Shown: in pieces, positions 25,560 through 37,210 of the stretch
Position numbering within the stretch: position 1 is the stretch's first letter
How the letters are laid out: every line of letters starts with the position of its first letter
Source of the DNA: Gordius sp. MW1
Lineage: Eukaryota > Nematomorpha > Gordioida > Gordea > Gordiidae
Direction of reading: 5' to 3'
DNA length: 64,000 bases
Assembly (NCBI GenBank): GCA_964036665.1
Contig: OZ038529.1
Location: forward strand, 25,492,060 to 25,556,059
Translations under genes and position numbers: made by a program
The notes under the pieces: generated by a model
The model's database searches: none
What the model saw: only the letters and a program-made list of their open reading frames with translations
Told to the model about the DNA's origin: nothing

Positions 25560-26035
25560 CAATAAAAAGACGAGATCTCGCCGAAAAAATCTCGTATTGT
25601 TACGTCTTGATATCAAAATTCTCGTCTCGATCTCGACCCAGTTTTTCAAATTCTCTCGTCTGAAACAGAGATCTCGGTTTTTTCGCATCGCTATGTCTTG
25701 GTGTGTGTTTTAATAAATTTTTTACATCTTGCCCGACTAATTTATATTTAAAAAATTTAATCAGCCCTATAAACGACAACGACAATTATGACAATTGCCA
25801 CCTTAATAAGTTGACAAATTTAAATTAAAAATTCTAGAGACACCTTGACGGATAGGTTTTCGTTGAAAGTATTTATTTAGCTCTAGAAATCACAATTATG
25901 GCAATTGTCACCAAGATAAGTTGACAAACTTAAATTTGATGTTGTACTAATTTTATGACGCCTAAACCAACCAGTTTTCGTTAAAAGTATTTATTTAGCA
26001 TCCGACAATTATGACAATTTTCACCAAGGTAAAAC
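25560..26035. repeat. CTCGTCTCG repeat followed by inverted minisatellite units
   Basis: The first part (to about 25690) carries GACGAGATCTCGCC and TCTCGTCTCGATCTCGACC, comparable with 17890-17960. From 25770 there are three units with GACAATTATGACAATTG, GTTGACAAA and GTATTTATTTAGC, the reverse complement of the units at 17655-17885. Confidence 0.65.
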
Positions 26036-26537
26036 CACAAATTAATTTTTATATTTTTAATTATTTCATAACACCTTAATATATTAATTCATAATTCGAA
26101 TTTTATTACTTAGCATCTATGAAGAAATATTCAAAGCGCACTAAAATATACAGTGCTGCCTCCTAAATGAATGGCACACTTTGATGAAATCTGCTTAGAA
26201 CCATGTTTGGTTTTAAACAACCCTGCGCGTTAACACGGTTTGTTTCAAGCAACTCTGCTCGATGTCAGGTTAGTCTATACCACAGGTTGATGCTTCATTA
26301 AAGCTTTTTACCAGTGTTACTTTGTTGAACTCAGTTAAAAAACTTTAAGTAAATAAGCTCCTTTCTGCCAGTACTTCAACCGGGTTATGCTTGATAGGAA
26401 TGGTACGAGATGTATGTTACTACAATTAATTATGGTTAAAGCATTTATGCATACTTATTTCTATCTTACAATGCTTAAAAAGTTTCTTTTTTCCACATTT
26501 AATAACAAATTAATAAACCTTTCACGTTCTCAACGAT

Positions 26538-26702
26538 CATGGGCGCAGCCAGGTTTTAAATTGGGGGGGGGGGGGGGCAAAACGTTTAAAAGTGCAATTA
26601 AAGGGGGGGGGGGGAACATAAATTTTTTAATTTTTAAAGTTTCAGCAAAAAAAATTTTTTCACGTAATCTGGGGCCTGCCCTTATTGGCTACGCCCGTGT
26701 CA
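26538..26702. mobile_element. G-run MITE of the CGTAGCCAGG family
   Basis: The left end is CATGGGCGCAGCCAGG and the right end TTGGCTACGCCCGTG, with two poly-G runs inside. Same family as 9705-9898. Confidence 0.7.
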
Positions 26703-27527
26703 ACGATTATAGCTTATATCGTAGATTCCTTAAACTTTATGTCTATATGGTCATAACAAAGCTCACTTATTTTATTTCTTATTAATTGTATATTGTGATG
26801 TCCATTTTGTTGGTGTGGGTGGCTAACTTTTAGGCCAAACATTTATAGATATTTCTGACCCCTTGCCTAGAGTTTCACCATTAAGCACATATAAATCCTC
26901 CACCTTTGTAGGCAATTTCCCCTTCCCCACTATAAACTTTCGACCTTCAGCCCCTCCCCCCCTTAACCGTTAGGCAAGTGTGGGCGTCTGATCCCCCCCT
27001 TCACCTATCTAAGATGCGCGCCAGACGCCCTCCTCACCCCCCCCCCCCCCTGACTCCATGCTTTTGCGCCTAACAAGGCTTTCCCTCTCCCCAACCCATC
27101 TTACCCCCCCCCCCCCTCCTCCACCTAAGTATTAGCCCTTAGGTCGCTAATATCTCCCCCTTCTTCCCTCACACCTACACTAGCCTCGATGCAACAAACT
27201 GCACAAACATCATTAGGGCTCAAATCAATCGGTAAATAACAGCCGAGCAAAGAATTTAACTGTTGTTTGCCGGTTTTTAGATGAGATATTTAACAAATCG
27301 TTTTATCAAAAGTCTGATTTACATCATAAATGATATTTATTTTATTTCTAAAATGAGCTATTTTTATATTTTTCCTATACGTTCTAACATTGTTATAAAT
27401 AAATAACACATGTTTAATCAAATATTGGGCCCTGCAAATGTTGTTCATTGATCTTAGCTGGGCCCGAACCGGGTGCCTTTGTTTTTGTACACTCTGTCCC
27501 CAAATATGCCTTCTGTTGCCTAAAACT
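26703..27527. other. C-run-rich intergenic DNA
   Basis: Long C runs near 27038 and 27105. Around 26870-26960 there is CACCATTAAGCACATA..CCTC and a C-rich stretch resembling part of the large inverted-repeat arms. No gene. Confidence 0.35.
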
Positions 27528-27710
27528 AGTGTTGTAAAAATTGCTGAGTTTTGTTTGGTCGACTTTTGGTTTTATTTGTATGTTTTTCAAATTTCAACTA
27601 AGCTTAGAATTAGGCTAATACAAACAGACCAAGAAACGTTTGGTGTGTTTAGGCTTAGTCTACTAAATCCAAAGGTCGACCAAACAAAACCCCGCCCTTT
27701 TTACAACACT
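27528..27710. mobile_element. MITE, TTTTGTTTGGTCGAC family, copy 1
   Basis: 183 bases with perfect 13-base terminal inverted repeats AGTGTTGTAAAAA / TTTTTACAACACT and subterminal GAGTTTTGTTTGGTCGAC / GGTCGACCAAACAAAACCCC. A TA adjoins both ends, which may be a TA target duplication. Confidence 0.8.
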
Positions 27711-28069
27711 ACATATGAGTGATTAATGCCCGCTATTTACATTTTTTGATTGTTTGACCATTTAGCACAATACATATCCTCTCCCTCATAGGCATTCTCT
27801 ATCCCCCTCGGCCCCTGGCCCCCTCCCCTCTGTCGTTCTTAATATGTTTTATATAGCATAGAATGAGTAAGTACTATATGCCTTAAAATACAGTCATATG
27901 TTAATTTTGGCGTTAAATAGTACCAATAAAATTGGGGATTCTGCCTTTTTGGATTGTGTACCCGATTTGCTTCATTGAATTCTCAAAAACCTAGTTTAAT
28001 ATATCAATTTTAACTTACTAATTTTATTTCATACTGTTAAAAGTCAAAACAAATTTATAGCCGTGTAGA

Positions 28070-28417
28070 TAATCTATTAAATCATATATATAAAAATGAA
28101 ACCATGTGTGTGTATTGATGTGCCGCCACCAATTTTGGAAAACTAACATACCGATTTGGCTCAAAATTTCACAGTTTATTCCTGACACTCCGGAGCATGT
28201 TTTAAGATTTGTTCGAGCCAAATCGGTCCAGTAGTTTTCGAGTATTCGTAAGCGTTGCACTGTATACGGAAATAGAACAATAGAAGTATAACATATAGAC
28301 ATCAAACTTTATTTTTACTTCAATAACCGCTTTATCATCATATATGCCCTAAAATTCCAACATAATTTAATACGCCAGGGTAAATGGCAAAACAACGTCT
28401 GCCGGGTTCATCTAGTC
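28070..28417 (+). mobile_element. Non-autonomous Helentron-like (HINE) element
   Basis: The 5' part reads ATATATATAAAAATGAAACC and the 3' part ACGTCTGCCGGGTTCATCTAGT, both like the termini of Helentron-type non-autonomous elements of other invertebrates (a CTAGT end after a GCCGGGT segment). Inside, CCGATTTGGCTC and GAGCCAAATCGG form a stem about 60 bases apart. An antisense frame overlapping it (28305-28024) is not a gene. Confidence 0.6.
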
Positions 28418-31299
28418 AAAGATACAAGTGACGACGATCTATAACTAGCCCCGGATCCAATTCAATAAATAAGTGGAATTTAATTCAGGACACACACGTC
28501 CAGGCCTAAAATTATTATCTTATTTATAGGGCATGCATGAGCGGGAAAGCAAACAACGAATTCCTTAGTTTTGTTACAAATTTTTATTTATATAGATTTC
28601 GACTTACTAATTGTGGAATAGGTAAGTTCGAAAAGACTTGACAGACTAAAATAATTTTATTTGTGTACTGGATTAAGGTATTGATCTTTTTTATTCTTGA
28701 GATTTTAAATAAGCCTTTCCAAACAAGTAACTAAATGTAGCGCAAACAAGGCATTAGCATCAAACTAAATTTACAACGTTTAGATAGGGGCTGAAAGGTA
28801 AAAAAATAAGTATTTTATCGAAAAAATGTTGATCCGACTTGGTGGGATGCCCCTTGAAACTTTTTATATGCCTATCCAGGCCGGGTCAAACATGCAGAAT
28901 TTGGGATTGTTTTAAAAAAGGAGTGTCGTAAAAACATAGACTTCTCAGAATGAAACAAAAATGTACGAATTTAGATGGGGACGTTTAAAACTTAGATAAA
29001 TTTAAATTTTATATGTTGTATAAGTTTTTGAAATTCATACTCTTACTAAATTATTATTTTTTATTTCACTTTAGCATAGAGTGTTTGTCGCCCACATCGA
29101 TCTAACTTTTCAAGTTTGAATATAAAATTCCAAAGGAAAAGATAAGAAGCTATTGCCTTATGTTTATATTTTAAATAATGTAAACTAAATTTATTTGTAA
29201 TAAGAGCCCATTATCCAAAATTATATTTACATTTAATTTCTGTAATTTTATATAGTGATTTGTACTAAATTTTTATAAAACAAAAATCTCGCGTTTAGAA
29301 AACCAAGCGAAACATTTTGATCTTAAATGTATGTATGTTGATAAGATAAGAGGCTTTTTCCTTGTTTTTTATTTAGGCTATTTGGATGTTTGCCAACTTG
29401 ATTTTCATGAAAGAATAGCAGAAAAAATTGCAATGAGTTTCATCAAGTTTTTTTTGCAAATATAAGTTCCATTTGAACTCATGATTGCTTTGGAAAGTGT
29501 GAGTTGGTTAGAGGTATGATGCCATGTGTTGCAAATAATTAGGATTTATAATATCCTTCGTTTATAAATTTTTATGTTTTTTTACTTCGCTTTAGTCCAA
29601 GCCTTATTAAATATTAATTTTACATCATCTTATTTCAAATAAATTTTTGCTTAGTTAAAAAATCAATTTTATCATTGTCTAATAACATGTCGATTGAAAA
29701 TAAGCCATATTGAATTTATTTATTCAATAAACTTATTATTTTTGGAAACTTAATTTTATTCTGTTTTTTGTCTCTTGAGCAAATTATATGCTTCAGTCAG
29801 AGTCACTGTAAAGTTGACAACTATTTTGTAGATTTGTGCAAAAAAACTAATTTAGAGGCGATATTTGAATGAGATTATAGGTCGTTAATGTTTAATTCCT
29901 GGAAAATGATCTGAGAGAGAGAGAGAGCAAATTGGTTGTTCAAGGACCATTTGCAAAAAGAGTTTAATGCAAGAGACAATCAACTTTTAAACTTATCCCC
30001 CCCCCCCCTCAACTACTGTTAACTTTTAAATGAGCATTAGCGAATCAATTGCAATCTAAAGGAGGGCGGCCACTGCAAATGGGAAGACCAAAATGATTGT
30101 TTTTAAAAATTATTAATTGTTATTTTTGAATATATAAAAGCTTTTTTTGTTTCTTCTGAGCTTTTGATGCATTTGTGTCTTTTTGTTTAAACTATAAATG
30201 CTTTTACTAGGTAAAAATGATGCATAAAATATAGAGTAAACGAGCATAAAACAATTTAAATAAAAAAATTTCATCAGATTCGTCGAGAGCCAACAAGGGC
30301 CATGTGTCAGACAAATTACAATTATTTTTGCCGCAACAATTTTTTTATTTTGTTATTTATTATTGATTTAATTCTAGGACTATCAGGATATTATGACTCT
30401 AGGATAGTAGTAATGATATTGTATTTCGAGAGCGATTTTGGCCATGTGGTTTATTTAGCTATAAATTAGCCCCTAATGCTAAATATCGAGGTTTTGTAAT
30501 GTTATAGGATAAAGGAGAGGTCATAAAAATCAGGAATCCCATTAGACGTTAAACTAACAGACTCTTCTTTTACACTGAAAAAAGGGTGAGGATATTTAAA
30601 ATCATGGAGACCTTAAGTTGTCACAATTTTATGAAGAATAAGCTGCTTTCACACGTTCCTCAAAATCTCCTTTATACGTGGACTTGGCTGGCTAGGGCGG
30701 TGCATGGAAAGGCACCTGGCCATCCCTTAATTCCAAATTAAATTTTACTTTTAATTAAAAAAAGGTAAAATTTTGGCCCCTCTGTTTTAATACTAGGCTG
30801 CGGGCAACGTTTTGTTCAATTAAGTACGTAGCAAAAATCAAAATACGAACAATACATAATTATTCTTTAGTTATTTTAATGTTGTTTTCCTTAAAAAATC
30901 GCAGAAAACCAATTTTATTTAAAATAATTTATAAACAAAAAGAGTAGTGTAGATTGTCAAGGTCAGTGGCGGTTAGCCACAATAAAAAGCCTAAAGCGTG
31001 CCTCGCGCTGTCTTCTCATTAAACACTTTCACTTGAATATTAATAATCATCATCACAATAAATAGGTATAATGATGTTTGAAGATAATCATTTTCAAGTT
31101 GAAATTGGCCTCCACTTTTCACCTAAACGCTTAAAATATACTCTGACGTCTAATCGAAGAAATAATATTTTAAAAACTAGGTTTTAAAAAACGAGATTTA
31201 AGGCAATTATAATATTAAATGTTAAATTAATAATCATAAAAAGGGATTAGGAAATGGAAGAGGCAAAATTAATATTCAAGAATATTTAAATGATAATTA
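28418..31299. other. AT-rich spacer, no gene seen
   Basis: There is a GA dinucleotide run near 29911 and a C run near 29997. No exon or repeat unit is recognised. Confidence 0.4.
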
Positions 31300-31739
31300 A
31301 AAACTCGGGCCTTCGGCCCTCGTGGGAAGGGGGAGAAGGGAAGGGAAGAGGGGAAGGGAAGGGAAGGGGGGACGACTCATCTGTACTTCGTATAAATGTA
31401 TCATATTTGCTATGCAATTTATGGGCGAGAAAGGTGGGAAGGGGCGAGAATGCCTATAGGGGGGTATTAAATGCCTGATGATTAATTAATTATTTATACA
31501 AATTTTCCATTTATAGGCAAAATGTAATATAGGCAAAATGTAATATGGACAAGGGTTAGGGTTAGATTTAGTGTTTGCATCTAGTTGCGTATTACATTAG
31601 TTTTTATGGCCTTTAGTGATTATGGGTCTAACAAACATTATATTATAAAACATCACAATGTTAAGAATTTGCAGAATTGTTGGGAGAAATTTTTTGTTGA
31701 ATTTGAACAATTTTTAATTAAAAATATCAAAAATTTAGC

Positions 31740-32560
31740 CAATGGTCATTTTTTCTATATTGGTCAGTACCAACAGATACTCTATAAGTCAATGATAGCC
31801 AAAAAAACGGGAAAAAAAATTTTGATGCTCACTTTGGCCAATGGTCATTTTTTTCCATTGGTCAGCAGCCAGCACATGGTAAAAGTGGATATAAATTCAT
31901 AAGAGTAAAAAAAACGAAAAAAAAATTTTCAAATCACATTTTGGCCCATGGTCATTTTTTTCCATTGGTCACCAGCCAGGACACGGTAAAAGTGGATATA
32001 AATTTATAATAGTCAAAAAAAACGAGAGAAAAAAAAATTTTGAATCACATTTTGGCCAAGGGTCATTTTATTCCATTGGTCAGCAGCCAGCGGACGGCCA
32101 AAAAGTCATAATAGCAATGGTAGGAACAGGAACAATCATAATAGTCAAAAAAAAAACGAAAAAAAATTTTCGAATCACATTTCGGCCAATGGTCATTTTT
32201 TCCATCGGTCAGGAGCCAGCGGACGGCCAAAAATTCTTATTATCAATGATAGTAACAAGAACAATCATAAGAGTCAAAAAAAACTCCGGGATTCTAACCC
32301 AAAAACTAGATAAATTGCATAGCAATTGAAAGTAAACAACTTTTATTTATGTTTATTATATAAAATTGGTCAGCAGCCAGCGGACGGCCAAAAAGTCATA
32401 ATAGCAATGGTAGGAACAGGAACAATCATAATAGTAAAAAAAAACGAAAAAAATAATTTCGATTCACATTTTGGCCATTGGTCATTTTTTCCATCGGTCA
32501 GGAGCCAGCGGACGGCCAAAAATTCTTATTATCAATGTTAGTAACAAGAACAATAATAAG
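31740..32560. repeat. Tandem ~100-130-base repeats (right arm)
   Basis: About seven units carry GGCCAATGGTCAT, an A/T run, CCATTGGTCAGCAGCC and GACGGCCAAAAAGTC, in the inverted orientation of the left-arm units. Confidence 0.85.
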
Positions 32561-32961
32561 AGTCAAAAAAAACTCCGGGATTCTAACTAAAAAACTAGTT
32601 AAATTGCATAGCTATTAAAAGTAAACAACCTAAAAAACTAGTTAAATTGCATAGCAATTAAAAGTAAACAACTTTTATTTATGTTTATTATATAATAGAT
32701 TTAACAAATCTTATATATAACACACCGAGGGAGATAGAGATGAGGGGTGGGGCACCTCTTGTGCATTAATTTAAAAAATAACACAGCGAGGGAGATAGAG
32801 ATGAGGGGTGGGGCACCTCTTTCTCATGCATTAATTTAAAAAAGCGATAACCTAATATACCCAATGCAAATAGATAGGGAGGGTAACGGACGGACAGACA
32901 GACAGACGGACGGACGGACGGACGGACAACAAAAAACGGGCCCATAAATTGCATAGCAATT

Positions 32962-35900
32962 AATACATATTTTAACATGATTTTAACATTATTTTTTTAT
33001 GATTCGTGAAAAGATCAAGAAAAGGATGATTTTTGCCTGTGAGAATAATATAATGAGGAGACGTTGTTTTCCTTAAGTGCTTACAAAATATGTCAACTCA
33101 AAACAATTGTCCGCCTGTACCAATTTGCAATACAATACTTAAGCGGCCAATAAATTTATAATTTTTCCTTTTTTTAAGTTTGTTATTAATTTTTATAAAC
33201 AGGCGCCAAATTTTGTAACTAAATGATGCCAATACCTGAAGCTTAAATTATGACAAATTATTACTATTCGCTAAGTGTTTTCGTATGTAGCGAGATAACT
33301 ATTTTAGAAGATACCAGAGAGAGGTGAGATTTGTTCAAATTTTTTATTTTCAACAGTTGCCCGGCCCGGGCTTTCCTGGTTTCTGGAAGCTACAAATTAT
33401 TTTTAACTTGATACTTTAATTCGACTTCTATTTATAATTTCTTTCATTTACAATTTTTTTTTTAAATAAATCTAGAATATTATAGCTATTAAAATGTCTT
33501 GATACAAAATCAGAGCATAATAATAAAAAAGGGGCGAATCAGAGTTACAATATTTTTATTTCTATCAAAATTTTAATTAAAATATGTGTCCATTTTATTC
33601 GTTTTTTAAATGGCTGCGTTATACATCACTAATATTAATAAATAAACTACTTGGATTCGGTAAATAATACAAGAAAAGAATTCGACAACGAATTAATAGA
33701 GTTAGAGTAGACACAATCAATGTCATTGCTATTGCTGGAGGTTAGCTTAAAAAATTTGGTTTTTTACGCTAGTCATTATGTTATTTGAAAGATGTAAAAA
33801 AGAAGAAATATTTTTTCCAGGCATAATTTTTGTAAGGAGAGGCGAGGCGAAGGACAACCCCTCCCTGGTAAGGCCTATAATTTTAAATAAGGGTTCAAAT
33901 TAAAAAAGTATTCAATTTACTATTTTAGCAGACCTTTTGGCCCTAATCCTAATTCTTGAATGGTTTTTGGAGATATTTATAAATCAGAAAACTGATTTAA
34001 AATCTAATGTAGAAAATTAAAATTCCTAATATATTGCCAATATTTAAAAAACGCATAAATTATTATATGTTGAATTGTCTGAAGTCGGTTCGTTTCGTTC
34101 TACGTGATACATAAAACGTTGTAACCTAAGAATAAGCAATGAGGGGGAATACTAGGATGCTACACAAGATGGGCATTAATTTCACATCATTTTAGGTGAG
34201 GAGAACCATTCCATTTATTTGAAATATAAAAAAACTTGCTAAAAATTCCGAGAAAATTGTAAGAAATAGTATCTTTATTATAGCTCCTGGGCGTAGTCAG
34301 GGCGATTAGGGTGGGGCATTTGTCACCCCCCCCCCTCCCCTCCCTCGCAATTTCAAAAAAGTTCGATTTTAGAGTTAAGTAAAATTAGAGTTACAATTAT
34401 TATTTTCTACAAAGTTAAACAAAGTTTTACATTGATTGTTTACGAGAAAAGTAAATAAATTTGCTAAAGGCAAAAACACATATGGTGGTGGACTTTGTTT
34501 GATCTTCCATTCCTTACAAAACTTCTTGCTTGAATGATGTTAATATAGAAATGAAATCACATGTTTTTACTTTAAAACAACAGACATACCAAGGGTTCTA
34601 TTCTACTAAAGCCAATTAAATCGCTTCTATTTAAAAACAAAGAATAAAAATAAAAAAGAATATAATTCAATTTTCTACATTTCATTTCTATTCTATTTAA
34701 AGTTTTATTTTTTAACTTTAATTTAACAAAAAATAACATTTACAACAAAAAAACGCGTAAATAACAACAATAGCCTCGAGTGAGTATAAGAGGAGATTGT
34801 CGGCCATTGCTATTCAAAATTTATTTTTTCGTCTGCCAACCGCGTAAAAGTTTTTCAACATAGTAAATCAATTCATTCTACAACCCTTTTTTCCTCCAAA
34901 AAAGGTGCAAAAAAAGTATAAATCATGCGTGTCTGGTCTAAATTGTATTCCTCCACCGCGACTACTTCTACTCTCAAAGCTGACAGAAGTATTTAATAAC
35001 ACTTTATATTTTTTAATAAATGTTTTGACGATATCCTAAATATTTTGCCTTCTATAACATACTTCTCCTTTATACGAGGAAAAGTTAATTTTTTGTGCAA
35101 GTTTAATTTTAATCTATAGGAAACAATTATTTAATTGCATAGATATAAGGTTGAGAGTTCATGCTTAAAATTTATTTGAAGACTGCTTTCAATAATGAGT
35201 TTAAATATGAATATAATTAGGTGCTAATAAAGAGTATAACAAAATTTTATTAAATTTACATTTAAGTAAATTTTCATAAATTTGAGCACGATTAAACTTA
35301 GTTTATATCATATATTTGTTGTGGTTTGCCTTGGGATATGATATGGTATACATTGCAATTAACTGCGCGCGCATATGCTTTTATACCATCAAGTACAGCC
35401 TAGAGAGGGGGTCGATGAACCCCATCTTCTTACTCTTTAAAAGTATGATACAGCGCCGCCATCTTAAAATTCAAACCGCATTTTATATTTTAACGAATTA
35501 AAATTGTACATTTTAAAAATATTGTTAAATTTATTTTTATCAATAATTTATTTATGAACTTTTACAGTCAACGTGAGCAAATTGAGCAACTTTGAACGCA
35601 ACGTATTTAGGTGGTTTGGCAATAGTAAATATCGTACTCTCCAAACAACAGACATTCCGTAAGAAACTTTATCTTAACTTGATGAAATCTTTTTATATTG
35701 TAGTTACACAAAACGTTATAAAGTTAAGACCATAAAAATTGTAAAACTAATCTTTAATGTAGATAGCAATCGATTATTTCCCCTTTTACCAAACAACCTT
35801 GATTTTATAATTGATGGTTGTAATGGTACGTGAGCGAGTCACAACATGGTCACAACAGTCATAAAATTTAGGAGAACACTGAGAAATTGTAACAATGTCT

Positions 35901-36309
35901 TAAAGCGATGTTCAATTAATCTACTCTTTTGAAAAGTTTCACAAAGTGTTTTAAAAGTTTTTTTTCTTTAATTGTCACAATAGCAGCGCATGTCAGGTCG
36001 AGACGCATTGGATTATTTAAATGATATCAGCCATTTTGTAATATAGATATGATTTTGTAGGAATGGAAGTTGTTCCTTTCCGACTATTTTATTAATTTGT
36101 ATAAAATAAAGTAATCCATATTGTTACCTAGAGTAAATTTTAAAATATATGCGAGTGCTAGAGTCAAAATAAGGAAGTAAATAGTCTTTGTCATTTATCC
36201 AAAAACTAACCGCAATAAAAATGTGTATATTTGGTATTTTTTAATTACAAATTAATATTATGATCTTAAAACTAAGAAATTTATTCAGCAGAAATTGAGT
36301 TAAAGATAT
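32962..36309. other. AT-rich intergenic DNA; fragment of a C-run MITE
   Basis: 34286-34355 has GGGCGTAGTCAGGGCG and a C run, a fragment of the CGTAGCCAGG MITE family. A 23-codon frame at 34925 (MRVWSKLYSS...) and a frame at 35316-35501 have no support. No C2-domain exon of the KIBRA gene was found here. Confidence 0.4.
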
Positions 36310-36456
36310 ATGTGTGTATTTATTTTGAGGTTGTTTATGCTTGACAAAGCCAAAAGCAAATTTTGGATATATCTAAACGTTGGGACGATAGTAGCCAGTT
36401 CGGCATTGGTCATCGGATCTGTGTACAGGCAAAAGCACAGGGAAGAAAATTACTAA
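36310..36456 (+). CDS. Possible small single-pass membrane protein (48 aa)
   Basis: An open frame after an in-frame TAA gives 48 residues, or 39 from an internal Met at 36337. It has the plan of a microprotein: a basic segment (DKAKSKFW), a hydrophobic helix of about 19 residues with small Ala/Ser/Gly positions (YLNVGTIVASSALVIGSVY), then a charged tail RQKHREENY. The arrangement resembles small mitochondrial inner-membrane assembly proteins in general, but I cannot assign a family. It could be a terminal exon of a spliced gene. Chance remains a serious possibility. Confidence 0.3.
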   Translation: MCVFILRLFMLDKAKSKFWIYLNVGTIVASSALVIGSVYRQKHREENY

Positions 36457-37073
36457 AGAGAAAAGAAGAGGATCCTTCATTAAATTTGTTGTTACATTTT
36501 TGAAATCTTTAACTCTCAACAAATGTTGTTTTGCTACTTTTTTGTCAGCCCCCCCCACTTGATATCTTTAGAATATATATTTATACTTCCTGAATATTTA
36601 AACTAGAATTAAGACAAAGCACGAAGGTGTAAAATGCCTTTGAGATTATATTCATATTTACACGATACTTATAATAATATATATATATAAATTTATTACC
36701 TACTACTACTACCGCCTATATCTTGCGTTGCAAATGATGTATTACATTATATTTAAAATTCATCATTAATATATATGAGTAGTTTATAGTTATTATATTG
36801 TAGACAATAATAAACTTAATGCTTACGTCTTGATTAAAAAGGCGTAAAGTAATATATATATATATATAGAATCATTTTAAATTATAAAAAGTTATTAGCC
36901 TAGCACGAATAAATATGTTATGTTAATAACCCCCACAAAATATTATTCGTATTAAATTTAAAATTCATTGTAAGATTTCATTTTTACCATGTAGGGTTAG
37001 TTCACCTTTATATATATAAAATAAAATGAATTTTTCACAAAATTAAAGCAAATGTATCTACAAATTGATATGA

Positions 37074-37079
37074 TTTATT
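37074..37079 (-). terminator. Polyadenylation signal of the KIBRA-like gene
   Basis: AATAAA on the reverse strand about 130 bases past the stop codon at 37211-37213. Confidence 0.5.
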
Positions 37080-37210
37080 CGTCATAGTTTTAATAAGTAA
37101 AGATAGGAATTAATAAAGGGAGGGGGGAGAGGATGTAAATCTTATAAATATAATACAAAATAAATAGATGTGTAAAACACACAAGAGAGGAAGGAAGGAA
37201 GGGAGAAGGA

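Larger units (their letters stand above)
22242..32961. mobile_element. 10.7 kb structure bounded by ~1.7 kb inverted repeats
   Basis: The left arm (22242-23948) and right arm (31300-32961) are inverted copies. Outer ends: AATTGCTATGCAATTTATGGGC against CCCATAAATTGCATAGCAATT. Inner ends: GGGCCGAAGGCCCGAGTTTT against AAAACTCGGGCCTTCGGCCC. Inside each arm in the same order are a CGTCCGTC run, GAGGTGCCCC...ATCTCTATCTCCCTCG, six or seven tandem units, a telomere-like run and a C-rich tract. A 105-codon frame (minus 23679-23362; plus 31902-31585) is nearly identical between arms but made of repeat units, so it is not called a gene. The 7.35 kb between the arms has other elements and no transposase that I can assign. 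It may be one element with long inverted ends or two copies of a ~1.7 kb element in opposite orientation. Confidence 0.75.

Noticed and set aside
22242-32961. Reading the long inverted repeat as a Polinton/Maverick-type element
   Set aside because: No DNA polymerase B, capsid or packaging gene is present; the only integrase is of Ty3/gypsy type and belongs to a separate fossil.
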